Source: Corallococcus terminator (GTDB taxonomy: Bacteria; Myxococcota; Myxococcia; Myxococcales; Myxococcaceae). From it: a DNA stretch of 60,399 nucleotides. Positions 42,296 through 51,379 of this stretch are shown piece after piece. Under the pieces are notes generated by a model. That model ran no database searches, had not been told where the DNA came from, and saw only the letters and a program-made list of their open reading frames with translations. Numbering within the stretch: the stretch's first letter is position 1; every line of letters starts with the position of its first letter. Location: assembly GCF_003611635.1 (NCBI RefSeq), contig NZ_RAVZ01000009.1, forward strand, positions 1 through 60,399. Direction: 5' to 3'. The translations under genes and the position numbers were made by a program.

Positions 42296-44277
42296 TGAAG
42301 CGACTCCTGCTCTTGACCTCGCTGGCCCTGATGGCCGGCTGCTACACGAAGGAAAACGAGGGGACGACCGGACTCACCTCCTTCCGCGTGGAGGTGACGA
42401 CGGTGACCACCGGAGATTCGTCCGCCGCGCTGCTGCCGGTGGTGAACTCCTGCGCGGCCCGGTACGGCAACGACCAGGCGGCGGTGCCCCTCGCGGTGCG
42501 CGGCACCCCGGAGTGCCTCTACAGCCTGCCTCGGGGCGACATCGACATCGGCCTGACCATCACCGCGCTGGACGGCAACGGCGGGGAGCTCACGTCCTTC
42601 AACGGACCGGTCTCCTTCCGCGTCGTCCCGGGCGATCTCACGGGCGACTACAGCAAGCGCTGGGCGCAGTTGACCAACGGCAAGGGCACCGGCAGCGTGC
42701 GCGTGGCCCACCTGTACGGCGAGACGCACGTCTGGGTGCAGGACGAGCCCTTCGACCTGGACTACTCGGATGGCGGCATCGTGGGCGACCTGAACCAGGT
42801 GCCCCCGGAGCCCGCGACGCGCACGTTCTCCACGGGCCTGTCCAACGCCATCCGGTTCGAGGAGCCCAGCATCGCCAGCCTCCAGACGCCGGAAGGCGGC
42901 TTGGAGACGAGCGCCTTCATCAAGCAGTTCCTGCGCATCGGGCGCAACCCGGAGGCCGGCGAGCCGCTGGTGCAGAACTGCGACCCGTCGGATCCGAACA
43001 ACGGCCAGCAGATGAAGCTGCTCATCACGGGCACGGACTCCAGCGGCTTCTACGTCACGGACATGACGGCCTGCCGCGTGCTGGAGAAGAACGTCACCGG
43101 CGCGAACATCCAGACGCCGGAGCCGGACGGCTTCAACCCGGGCCGCTTCAACAGCCTCTACGTCTACAACTACCAGTTCCCGGAAGGCCTGGACGCGGGC
43201 GACCTCATCTGGACGCTGTCCGGCACCGTGGCGGAGTTCACCAGCACCACGCAGATCAGCTTCCCGGCGTGGACCCTGCGGGAGAACGTCCGGCTGCTGC
43301 CCCAGAGCGAGTGGAACAAGTACCTGGACCAGGTGCCTCCGGTGGAGGTCAACGGCCGGCTGTGCGGCTTCAGCGGTTCGCCCTACCTGGACGACCTGCT
43401 GTGCGGCTACAGCTACCGCAACTTCAAGATGGAGAGCCTGGAGTCGTCGCTCGTGAAGCTGCGCCGGGTGAAGTTCCCCCGCGTGTTCAAGAACTGCGAC
43501 GCCAACGGCAACAACGACATGCCCATGTTCTGCCCGGTGGGCAGCGGCGCCGGGCGCTCGTGGAACAACTGCTTCGAGGAGCCGCCGGATGACCCGGACC
43601 TCCCGGAGCGCAAGTGCGTCATCGACTGCACGCTGGGCATCGGCGAGTTCGCCGGGACCATCTGCGCGGAGCGCACGACGTACACGAACTTCGGCCAGTT
43701 CGTGGTGGAGATGAACGCCACGGGCCCGGCTTCCGCCAACCTGGACGCGTCCGTGCCCGGCCGCATCACGAAGCTGACGGCGGGCACCACCTCCGTCAAC
43801 TCCAACAAGCTCTTGAGCGCGGGCGCCCGGCTCAACCTGGTCTGTGATCAGCCGGTGCGCGTGCGCTTCGGCGCCGACGGCGTGACGGCGGCGGCGGGTG
43901 ACACCCTGCTCGCGGCCAACACGCCCCTGGAGTACACCCTCAAGGGCAACGAGACGGCCGTCGCGGTGGTGCGGGATGCCACGGCCACGGCCAACGCCAC
44001 CTGCCAGTACGCGCCGGATTCTCGCTCGCGCATCAGCCTGCAGCTCAAGGACGCGGTGCCGGACCTGAACCCGGACTGCAGCGAGACCGACGCGGACGCG
44101 GCGAAGGCCCTCCAGTGCAAGCAGATGCGGGCGGCCACCTTCGACGTGGTGGGCCACCTGAAGCACGTGGGTCCCGCGCGGCCCCGGTGGAACGTTTTGC
44201 CGCGTGACCAGGACGACCTGTGCTGCTACCCCGGGCCCGGCCTGGAGTGCCCGAAGCCCATCAAGCCGTGCCCGTAG
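42295..44277 (+). CDS. Large lipoprotein of unknown function
   Basis: 660 residues. Lipoprotein signal MKRLLLLTSLALMAGC with lipobox at Cys16. The mature part is rich in beta strands and cysteines (about 20), with Ig-like segments such as GELTSFNGPVSFRVVPGD and GTVAEFTSTTQISFPAW. It ends in a Cys/Pro-rich segment (CCYPGPGLECPKPIKPCP). I do not recognise the family. Because it overlaps the nucleotidase gene and precedes the outer-membrane barrel, it is probably part of the same surface module, as a binding or bridging protein. Confidence 0.75.
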   Translation: MKRLLLLTSLALMAGCYTKENEGTTGLTSFRVEVTTVTTGDSSAALLPVVNSCAARYGNDQAAVPLAVRGTPECLYSLPRGDIDIGLTITALDGNGGELTSFNGPVSFRVVPGDLTGDYSKRWAQLTNGKGTGSVRVAHLYGETHVWVQDEPFDLDYSDGGIVGDLNQVPPEPATRTFSTGLSNAIRFEEPSIASLQTPEGGLETSAFIKQFLRIGRNPEAGEPLVQNCDPSDPNNGQQMKLLITGTDSSGFYVTDMTACRVLEKNVTGANIQTPEPDGFNPGRFNSLYVYNYQFPEGLDAGDLIWTLSGTVAEFTSTTQISFPAWTLRENVRLLPQSEWNKYLDQVPPVEVNGRLCGFSGSPYLDDLLCGYSYRNFKMESLESSLVKLRRVKFPRVFKNCDANGNNDMPMFCPVGSGAGRSWNNCFEEPPDDPDLPERKCVIDCTLGIGEFAGTICAERTTYTNFGQFVVEMNATGPASANLDASVPGRITKLTAGTTSVNSNKLLSAGARLNLVCDQPVRVRFGADGVTAAAGDTLLAANTPLEYTLKGNETAVAVVRDATATANATCQYAPDSRSRISLQLKDAVPDLNPDCSETDADAAKALQCKQMRAATFDVVGHLKHVGPARPRWNVLPRDQDDLCCYPGPGLECPKPIKPCP

Positions 44278-44283
44278 TCTTTC

Positions 44284-44325
44284 ACTTTTAAAAGTCGCAT
44301 CGCGCCCCGGTGGATGCCGGGGCGC
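44284..44325. promoter_or_regulatory. AT-rich palindrome and GC hairpin between lipoprotein and barrel genes
   Basis: ACTTTTAAAAGT at 44284-44295 is a perfect 12-bp palindrome, conspicuously AT-rich here. It is followed by a 9-bp hairpin, 44302-44310 with 44317-44325. The pair may attenuate transcription into the barrel gene, be a processing site, or hold an operator. Confidence 0.35.
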
Positions 44326-44366
44326 AGGGAGGAGCGGTCTCCCCCGGACCGCTTCCTGGAGGGACA

Positions 44367-45896
44367 TTGAAAACGTTGCAGACGCTGGCCCTGATGGGCC
44401 TGACAGCTCTTTCCGCGCCCGCATGGGCCGGAGACTTCGTGGACACCCGTTTGTCGTTCGTCTTCGCGGACGACAACGTGCTCGCGGGCGCGGGTGAAAC
44501 CACGCCCAACAGCCCGAACGCGCGCTTTGGCGCGGGTAACCAGAACACGCAGTTCTACGACAACTTCAACACCAAGTTCTCCGGGTTCGAGTCGCTGTCG
44601 AACATCGTGCTCTACAAGCGCATGCCGGCGTTCTTCGAGGGCCTCACCACCGAGGCGGCCCTCACGTTGCTGGTGCTGGAGCGGCCGTCGGGCGGTGTCG
44701 ACATCCTCGACAACTCCAGCTACGTGCGCCTGAACTACCAGCCGCCCGGCTGGGGTGAGAAGGAAGGCCTGTCGCTCACCGGCTTCCCGGTGTCCGCGGA
44801 CCGCTTCCGTCTGGGCTACGCGTACCGCATCTCCTGGGGCGGCAGCCCCATCTTCACCAACCGCGCCGCCGCGGCGGGCGTGCCGGGCGCCAAGCTCCAG
44901 CTCACCCGCGACCGCTGGTACGCGTACCTGGGCGGCAAGACGGCGCTGGTGCTCAACGACCTGGTGCTGGAGCAGGAGACGCTCTACGGCGTGATGGGCG
45001 GCGCCGGCTGGGACATCCTGGAGACGCTGCGCGTGGAGGCCGGTGGCGGCTTCTTCCAGAAGGGCATCGTCCCGGGCCTGGCCAACCAGGGCATCGAGGC
45101 GAACGTCAACGCCGCAGGCGTGTCCGGGCAGATCGTCTACCACGTGGGTGTGCCCGTCGGGACGAGCATCGACTTCCGGCTCTACAAGAACGACCCGGAA
45201 ATCTACCAGCGCTTCTTCGCGCCGGAGCAGTACCCGGGTGGCCTGTCCTACTCCGTGTCGCTGGAGGGCAGCTACCTGACGCAGACGCTGCAGGACCCCG
45301 ACACGTTCGGCGCCACCAAGCCCCAGGGCGCCACCGCGCTCGCGCTCCAGGGCCGCGCGAAGCTCAACCTGTGGCGCTTCAACGTGCTGGCGCTCTACCG
45401 CAGCCTGTCCTTCATCCAGTTCGACGTGCCGGGCTTCCCCCCGTTCCAGGACTTCCCCACGGGCACGGAGCTGAAGCCGGAGATGTTCGTCGCGGTGGGC
45501 GCGGACTACCACCTGCCCAACCTGCACCTGACCCCGGGCTTCATCCTGGGCGTGCAGCAGCCGGCGTCCTTCCGCAGCCCGCAGCCGCTCATTGGTGGCA
45601 GCAACCCGCCGCTGGGCATCAGCGGCACGCGCACCGTCGTGGTGCGCGACGCCAACCAGTTGAGCATCCTGCCCAGCACCTGCGGCAGCGGCGTCTGCGA
45701 GGCGGAGCCCATCATCTCCGCGAAGGCCACCTTCCGGTGGGACCTGTCGGAGTCCGTGGCCGCCGTGGGTGAGGTCTATTACACCTACGACACCAACCGG
45801 ACGACGTTCGAGGACGACGTCACCGGCATCGCGCAGCCGAACTTCGAGAAGCCGCACGCGCTGGGCTTCAACACGCTGCTGCAGGCGCGCTTCTAG
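44367..45896 (+). CDS. Outer-membrane beta-barrel protein (porin-like)
   Basis: 509 residues from TTG 44367, with GGAGGG just upstream; an ATG at 44310 would put the signal peptide in the middle. Residues 1-22 are a signal peptide ending APAWA. The mature protein consists of alternating strands with many aromatics, for example YAYRISWGGSPIF, SYLTQTL, FNVLALYRSLSFIQF and AVGADYHLPNLHL, and ends in Phe (NTLLQARF), the usual outer-membrane barrel signature. It should form a pore or receptor in the outer membrane. It is the last gene of the nucleotidase operon, so nucleosides or sugars are possible cargo; this is inference. Confidence 0.82.
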   Translation: MKTLQTLALMGLTALSAPAWAGDFVDTRLSFVFADDNVLAGAGETTPNSPNARFGAGNQNTQFYDNFNTKFSGFESLSNIVLYKRMPAFFEGLTTEAALTLLVLERPSGGVDILDNSSYVRLNYQPPGWGEKEGLSLTGFPVSADRFRLGYAYRISWGGSPIFTNRAAAAGVPGAKLQLTRDRWYAYLGGKTALVLNDLVLEQETLYGVMGGAGWDILETLRVEAGGGFFQKGIVPGLANQGIEANVNAAGVSGQIVYHVGVPVGTSIDFRLYKNDPEIYQRFFAPEQYPGGLSYSVSLEGSYLTQTLQDPDTFGATKPQGATALALQGRAKLNLWRFNVLALYRSLSFIQFDVPGFPPFQDFPTGTELKPEMFVAVGADYHLPNLHLTPGFILGVQQPASFRSPQPLIGGSNPPLGISGTRTVVVRDANQLSILPSTCGSGVCEAEPIISAKATFRWDLSESVAAVGEVYYTYDTNRTTFEDDVTGIAQPNFEKPHALGFNTLLQARF

Positions 45897-45924
45897 GCCC
45901 TGCCCGGCGTTGTGTCAGTCACCG

Positions 45925-45961
45925 GGGCCCGCCCGTGCAGCACGGCGGGCCCTTCGTGTTT
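45925..45961 (+). terminator. Terminator between convergent barrel and ATPase genes
   Basis: A stem of about 12 bp (GGGCCCGCC/GGCGGGCCC extended by GTG/CAC with one bulge) at 45925-45952 followed by TTCGTGTTT. It can end the barrel operon. Confidence 0.65.
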
Positions 45962-45976
45962 CCAGCGCGCGGCGCT

Positions 45977-47821
45977 TCAGATGGCGGACGTCATCCGCAC
46001 CACCTCGTCGAAGGCGGTGAGCCCCTGCGCCAGCTTGCGCACCGCGGCCTCGCGCAGGGTGCGCATGCCGTTCTTCCGGGCGGCCTTCACCAACTGGTCG
46101 TACGGGGCTTCGTTGGCGATGAGCTCCCGCACCTCGTGCGTGGTGGAGACGATTTCGAAGACGCCGGTGCGGCCTGAATAGCCGGTGCCCCGGCAGCGCA
46201 CGCACCCCACGCCCTTCATCAGCCGCACCCCGCCCGGCAAGAGCGGCAGGGGCGCCTGGAGGGCCTGGAGCTCATCCGACGTGAGCACCGCCTCCTCCGC
46301 GCAGTAAACGCAGACGCGGCGCAGCAGGCGCTGGGCCATGACGCCCAACAGGCTCTGCGCCAGGAGGAAGGCCGGCACGCCCAGGTCCTTCATGCGCGCC
46401 ACCGCGCCCAGCGCGTCGTTGGTGTGCAGCGTGGAGAGCACCAGGTGGCCGGTGAGCGCGGCCTGGAGCGCGTTCTCCGCCGTCTCCGCGTCGCGGATTT
46501 CGCCCACCATGATGACGTCGGGGTCCTGGCGCAGGATGTGGCGCAGCGCCCCCGCGAAATCCAGGCCCACCTTGGGCTGCACCTGCACCTGGTTGAAGGC
46601 GTCCCACACCATTTCGATGGGGTCTTCAATCGTGGTGACGTTGACGTCCGGGCCCGCCACCGCCTTGAGCGCGGAGTAGAGCGTCGTCGTCTTGCCGCTG
46701 CCCGTGGGGCCCGTTACCAGGATGAGGCCGTGGGGTTGATCGATCCACGACTCGAAGTGGCCCTTCTCGTCCGGTTCGAAGCCCAACTGGGCGATGTCCT
46801 GCACCAGCGTCTCCGGGTCGAAGATGCGGATGACCACCTTCTCGCCGAAGGCGGTGGGCAGCGTGGAGACGCGCAACTCCACCTCGCGACCGTCGCGCTC
46901 CGTCTTGATGCGGCCGTCCTGGGGGCGGCGCTTCTCCGAGATGTCGATGCGCGAGAGCATCTTCACGCGCGACACGATGGGCGGGTGCACCTGCGCGGGC
47001 AGCGTGTACACGGGGTGCAGCACACCGTCGATGCGCAGCCGCACCACGCTGGTGTTGCGCTTGGGTTCGATGTGGATGTCCGACGCGCGGTTGTCGAACG
47101 CGTAGCGCAAGAGGTAGTCCACCGCCTGCACCACGGGCCTGTCGGACGCTTCCAGCTCCTGGGTGCCGCTGAGCGACACCAGTTGCTCGAAGTTGCCCAT
47201 CTGCTGCTGCGCCTGCGCGCCGCCGAAGTCGTCCGCCGCGCGCGCCAGCGTCTTCTTGAAGCCGTAGATGTCCGCGATGGACTTGAGGATGTCCGCCTTC
47301 GCCGACAGCACCGGCTCCACCGGTTCGCCGGTGAGCCGGTGGAAGCTTTCAAACAGCTCGCGATCGAAGGGGTTGGCCACCGCCACGCGCAGCCGCCCCT
47401 GCTCCGTGCGCTCCAGGGGCAGCAGCACGTGCTTCTGCGCGTAGGGCCGGGACACGGTGCGCGTGGCCAGCGCCATGTCCATCTTCAGCGGATCCAGCTT
47501 GCGGTATTCCAGGCCGGCCGCGCGCGCGGCGGCCTCCGTGACGCGGTCCTCATCCAGCACGCCCCGCCCACCCGGCGCGGGAATCTGGAAGGCCGCGACA
47601 ATCTCCACGGGCGACACGTCGTAGCGGGCCGCGTCCTTGCCCGCCCCACCCTGCGCCTTGAGCACGCGGGCCCGCGCCGCGGGCTCACGCACCAGCACCT
47701 CCTGCGCCTGCTGGGGGGTGAGCAGCCGCTGGGCCACCATCGCCTCCAGCACGAAGGCGATGGTGAAGTCCGTGCTGCTCCGGGACGGGACGCTGCCACC
47801 GGGGGAGGATGCCTGGGTCAA
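45977..47821 (-). CDS. GspE/PilB-family secretion ATPase
   Basis: 614 residues from TTG 47821, with GGAGG five bases upstream and a four-base overlap (TTGA) with the upstream stop. The N-terminal domain (GspE N1E-like) is followed by the ATPase core with Walker A GPTGSGKTTTLYSAL, Asp box IEDPIEM, Walker B DVIMVGEIRDAETAENALQA and the His box GHLVLSTLHTNDA. A four-Cys zinc site (CVYC... CVRCRGTGY) is present. These ATPases drive type II secretion or type IV pilus assembly. No other secretion genes lie nearby, so it serves a distant apparatus or works with the protein it is coupled to. Confidence 0.9.
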   Translation of the reverse strand: MTQASSPGGSVPSRSSTDFTIAFVLEAMVAQRLLTPQQAQEVLVREPAARARVLKAQGGAGKDAARYDVSPVEIVAAFQIPAPGGRGVLDEDRVTEAAARAAGLEYRKLDPLKMDMALATRTVSRPYAQKHVLLPLERTEQGRLRVAVANPFDRELFESFHRLTGEPVEPVLSAKADILKSIADIYGFKKTLARAADDFGGAQAQQQMGNFEQLVSLSGTQELEASDRPVVQAVDYLLRYAFDNRASDIHIEPKRNTSVVRLRIDGVLHPVYTLPAQVHPPIVSRVKMLSRIDISEKRRPQDGRIKTERDGREVELRVSTLPTAFGEKVVIRIFDPETLVQDIAQLGFEPDEKGHFESWIDQPHGLILVTGPTGSGKTTTLYSALKAVAGPDVNVTTIEDPIEMVWDAFNQVQVQPKVGLDFAGALRHILRQDPDVIMVGEIRDAETAENALQAALTGHLVLSTLHTNDALGAVARMKDLGVPAFLLAQSLLGVMAQRLLRRVCVYCAEEAVLTSDELQALQAPLPLLPGGVRLMKGVGCVRCRGTGYSGRTGVFEIVSTTHEVRELIANEAPYDQLVKAARKNGMRTLREAAVRKLAQGLTAFDEVVRMTSAI

Positions 47822-49602
47822 CCGTTCCTCCTCTTGCGGGTGGCCAGCAGCAGCACCCCGAGCCCCGCGAGGAATGCCGCGGCGGACGTGGGCGCGCCCT
47901 GGCAGCCACAGCCGTCCGGCCCGTTGGTGGACGGGCCGGTGCCGCCGTCCGTGGGCGGCGGCGGCGGAGCCCCTCCATCACTGCATAGGGCGCAGGTGCC
48001 GCCGTCCGACTGGGTGAACGGGTCGTAGCACTGGCCGCTGCTGCCGCAGTAGAGGCCATTGGGGCAGTCCTGGTTGAAGCGGCAACTGGCGATGCAGGCC
48101 GCCCCCTGCCCGAACGGGGTGCACTGCAGCGGCGAGGGGCAGGTGCCCTGCTCGCAGTCGCGGAAGCAGAAGCGCTGCCCGCCCGTGCCCGCGGGACGAC
48201 AGGTGTTGCCCGGGCTGCACGTGCACGCGTCCACGGAGCACGCCTCCGAGCAGAAGCCTTGCGGGTTGCCATTGAGCTTCAGGCATTGCTGGTTGGTGCC
48301 ACACTCGGTGTCCTGCGTGCAGGGCTCGCCCACGGTCCGCGAGCCTTGCCGCGCCTGGATGCACGCGTGGTCGCAGGTACGGCAGGCGAAGGAAGAGCCA
48401 CAGTCGTTGTCGGTGGCGCAGTCGGCGATGCACGCGTTGCCCTCCGGCAACGGCGCGCAGGAGTACCCCGGGCGACAATCCGAGGTCCCCGGGCGGCAAT
48501 CATCCAGACATCGCTTGCCAACCGTGCCCACGTTGGCGCAGGTGGATCCACGAGGGCAGTCCGTGTTCGCCGAGCAGGACTGGGAGCAGTAGCCGTCCCG
48601 CCAACCGGGGAAGCCCACCGTCTGCTGGGAGGCGGTGAGACAGCGCGACACCGTGGCGCCGCACTGGGAATCCGCCGTGCAGGCGGCGCCCACGTTCGTC
48701 ACCGCGCCGCCCACGGCGGGGAGGCACGCGAACGAGGACCCCGGCACGGCACTGGAGGCGCGGCACTCGTAGGGCGCCGGGCACGCCCCCGGCACGCCAT
48801 CCGGACAGGCCTTGCTGCAGACGTTCAGCGTGGCGCCGCTGGTGGTGGACTGGGTGGTGACGCACGTCAGGCCCTGCCCGCAGGAATTCGCCGTGCAGGG
48901 AGAACCCACCGCGCCCGTCTGCGGATAGCGCTGGCACAGCGCACCCCGGTCGTATGTGGAAAGGGTGCGCCGGGACTTCCCGGGACCGAGCAGCGCGTAC
49001 ATGACCGCGTTGAAGCCGGAGTTGTAGGTGTCACCCAACCCCAGGCAGTGACCAATCTCACGCATCATGATCGTCTGGAGGTCCAGGAATCCCGCGGGCG
49101 TGGTTTCGGCCGTGGTGAACTGGAAGTCCACGGCGTTGAGGAAGATGTCGCACTGATAGACGTAGCCGTTGCGGGACTGGATGACGGCCTCGGAGGTGCT
49201 CGAGTCCCCGTTGAGCACGTCCGAGTACGCGCTGTCCGAACGGTCCGTCACCCAGATGGCCGCGACGTTGAACGTGTCGAGCCGGTCGCGCACGTCCTGG
49301 ATGGAAGCGGAGCTGGAGCGTCCGGCATAGCTGAAGGCGGGCCAGGCACAGTTCACGTCCTGCCAGGCCTGGAAGGCCTTCTGGACGGCGGTCTCCACCG
49401 GAGTCAGCTCATTGCCCCCGGGCCGGCTGACGCGGGAGTCCACGTAGTACCGGAACGGGTCCTGGCTGTTGTTGAGGATCCAGTGGTCCAGGTACTGGTA
49501 GTCCGCCGGGATCGGATCGGTCTGCGCGCTCGCCGTCGCGGCCAGCGCCAGCAGTCCGAGCAGGAAGACACTCCGCTGCAAGCCACGCATCATCACCCGC
49601 AC
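47818..49602 (-). CDS. MYXO-CTERM surface protein with degenerate metalloprotease domain and Cys-rich repeats
   Basis: 594 residues. Signal peptide at 1-26 (QRSVFLLGLLALAATASA). A metzincin-like domain carries MMREIGHCLGLGDT where HExxHxxGxxH would be expected: His is Arg181 and the third His is Asp191, while Glu182 and His185 remain. VMYALL could be the Met turn. After residue ~225 come about ten Cys-rich blocks (CTADSQCG, CSANTDCPRGSTCA and similar) and a Pro/Thr linker, then GCGCQGAPTSAAAF, a hydrophobic helix and RKRR as MYXO-CTERM. It is probably anchored at the cell surface and lacks normal protease activity; adhesive or binding function is inference. Confidence 0.85.
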   Translation of the reverse strand: MRVMMRGLQRSVFLLGLLALAATASAQTDPIPADYQYLDHWILNNSQDPFRYYVDSRVSRPGGNELTPVETAVQKAFQAWQDVNCAWPAFSYAGRSSSASIQDVRDRLDTFNVAAIWVTDRSDSAYSDVLNGDSSTSEAVIQSRNGYVYQCDIFLNAVDFQFTTAETTPAGFLDLQTIMMREIGHCLGLGDTYNSGFNAVMYALLGPGKSRRTLSTYDRGALCQRYPQTGAVGSPCTANSCGQGLTCVTTQSTTSGATLNVCSKACPDGVPGACPAPYECRASSAVPGSSFACLPAVGGAVTNVGAACTADSQCGATVSRCLTASQQTVGFPGWRDGYCSQSCSANTDCPRGSTCANVGTVGKRCLDDCRPGTSDCRPGYSCAPLPEGNACIADCATDNDCGSSFACRTCDHACIQARQGSRTVGEPCTQDTECGTNQQCLKLNGNPQGFCSEACSVDACTCSPGNTCRPAGTGGQRFCFRDCEQGTCPSPLQCTPFGQGAACIASCRFNQDCPNGLYCGSSGQCYDPFTQSDGGTCALCSDGGAPPPPPTDGGTGPSTNGPDGCGCQGAPTSAAAFLAGLGVLLLATRKRRNG

Positions 49603-49664
49603 CTCTTCGCGTCACGCACGCGCGGGCACCTGACTGGCACCCGGAGCGTCACCGGGCGGGCATT

Positions 49665-50426
49665 CTAACCGTGAACGGCGCGGACGGTGGCATCCACGAG
49701 CGCTTCGGGCGTGGGGCGCTCCGCGACCGTGGCCACGTCGATGCCCAACTGCCCCAGCGCGGTCGCCGTGGTGGGGCCAATGGCCACCACCTTCGCGGAC
49801 GCCAGCGGCTCACGGCCCGCGCCCTCCAGGAAGGCCTCCGCGGTGCGCGGCGAGGCGAAGAGCACCACCTGCGGCGGCGCCTCGGACAGGTGCGCCAGGG
49901 CCTCCGGCGGCAGGGGCGCGGGCGTGGAGCGGTAGGCCGTGACGCGCGTGACGCGCACGCCCAGGTCTCTCAGGCCGTCCTCCAGCTCGCGCCGGCCCTC
50001 CTCCGCGGACGGCAGGAGCACGTCGTCGTCGGGGCCGAGCAGGTTTCTCAGCGCGGTGAACAGCGCCACGCCCGTGCCCTCCGTGGGCTCGGCGGACACC
50101 GTCAGGCCAAAGGCCTCCACCGTCCTCGCGGTGCGCGGCCCCACCGCGGCCAGCTTCACGCGCGACAGCCGGTCCAACGTGCCAGCGAGCCGCAGGGCCT
50201 CCAGGAAGGACTCCACGGCGGAGGGACTGGCGAACACCACCCAGTGGTAGCGCTGCACGTGCTCGGCCGCGGACGCGAGCGGCCGGGGGTCCTCCGGGGG
50301 GCGCAATTCCAGGAGCGGGAGGCTGAAGACCTCCGCGCCTTCGTCCTCCAGCAGGAAGCACAGCTCCTCGGCCCGCTCACGCGGGCGTGTCACCAAAACT
50401 CGGATGCCTTCCAGTCGCCGGTCCAC
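49665..50426 (-). CDS. hemD: Uroporphyrinogen-III synthase
   Basis: 253 residues from GTG 50426. The fold of two Rossmann-like halves is recognisable: RVLVTRPRERAEELCFLLED, WVVFASPSAVESFLEALR, KLAAVGPRTARTVEAFG, RVTRVTAYRSTPAP and VVLFASPRTAEAFL with VVAIGPTTATALGQLG. It closes the linear tetrapyrrole hydroxymethylbilane to uroporphyrinogen III. It is the last gene of the heme operon, 11 bases after hemC. Confidence 0.92.
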   Translation of the reverse strand: MDRRLEGIRVLVTRPRERAEELCFLLEDEGAEVFSLPLLELRPPEDPRPLASAAEHVQRYHWVVFASPSAVESFLEALRLAGTLDRLSRVKLAAVGPRTARTVEAFGLTVSAEPTEGTGVALFTALRNLLGPDDDVLLPSAEEGRRELEDGLRDLGVRVTRVTAYRSTPAPLPPEALAHLSEAPPQVVLFASPRTAEAFLEGAGREPLASAKVVAIGPTTATALGQLGIDVATVAERPTPEALVDATVRAVHG

Positions 50427-50437
50427 GGGCCGGCACT

Positions 50438-51379
50438 CTAGGCGCGGGACGCGCCGTCGCGTCGGCCGAAATCGCGCAGGATGTCACCCGCGCCCTGCGA
50501 CAGCAGCTCGTCCGCCAGCGCCTCGCCCAGCCGCTCGGCCTCCGGCACGGGGCCCTTCACCTCGCCCCGCACCACCCGGGTGCCATCCGGACGGCCCACC
50601 AGCCCGCGCAGGTGGACCTGCCCGCCCGCCACCGTCGCGTGGCCCGCCAGGGGCACGGTGCAGCCGCCCTCCAGCTTCGCCAGGAAGGCGCGCTCGGCCC
50701 GCACCGCGCCGCGCGTGGTGAGGTCCTCCAGGGGCGCGAGCAGCGCGCGCACGTCCGCGTCCGCCTCGCGGCACTGGATGGCCAGCACGCCCTGCCCCAC
50801 CGCCGGCAGGCTGTCCGCCACGGACACCACCTGCGTGATGTGGTGCTCCAACCCCAGGCGCTTCAAGCCCGCCGCGGCGAGCATCGCGCCCGCGAGCCCC
50901 AGGTCGCGCGTCTTCTGAAGCCGCGTCTGCACGTTGCCGCGCAGGGAGACAATCTCCAGGTCCGGACGGCGCGAGCGCAGGATGCAGCTTCGGCGCAGGG
51001 ACGACGTGCCCACCTTCGCGCCCGGCGGCAGCAATTCCAGCGTGTGTCCATCCGGGCTGCAGAACGCGTCGCGCGGATCCTCGCGCACCGGCACCGCCGC
51101 CAATATCAGACCGTCTGGAAACACCGACGTCATGTCCTTGAGGCTGTGCACCGCCACGTCCGCGCGGCCATCGAGCAGGGCCTGCTCGATCTCCTTCACG
51201 AACAGCCCCTTGCCGCCCACGGCGGACAGCGGCGCGGACAGGAAGCGGTCGCCCTCGGTGGTCATCTCCACCAGCGACACCTCCAGGCCCGGGTTGCCCG
51301 CGGTGAGCAGCGACGCCACGTGGCGCGCCTGCCAGAGCGCCAGCGGGCTCTGCCGCGTCGCGATGCGTACGGCCTTCAT
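50438..51379 (-). CDS. hemC: Hydroxymethylbilane synthase (porphobilinogen deaminase)
   Basis: 313 residues. [17 protein letters not shown] at the start, [13 protein letters not shown] and [20 protein letters not shown] are typical, and [11 protein letters not shown] holds Cys240, the cysteine that carries the dipyrromethane cofactor. It polymerises four porphobilinogens to hydroxymethylbilane. The ATG overlaps the hemA stop by four bases (ATGA). Confidence 0.96.
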   Translation of the reverse strand: MKAVRIATRQSPLALWQARHVASLLTAGNPGLEVSLVEMTTEGDRFLSAPLSAVGGKGLFVKEIEQALLDGRADVAVHSLKDMTSVFPDGLILAAVPVREDPRDAFCSPDGHTLELLPPGAKVGTSSLRRSCILRSRRPDLEIVSLRGNVQTRLQKTRDLGLAGAMLAAAGLKRLGLEHHITQVVSVADSLPAVGQGVLAIQCREADADVRALLAPLEDLTTRGAVRAERAFLAKLEGGCTVPLAGHATVAGGQVHLRGLVGRPDGTRVVRGEVKGPVPEAERLGEALADELLSQGAGDILRDFGRRDGASRA

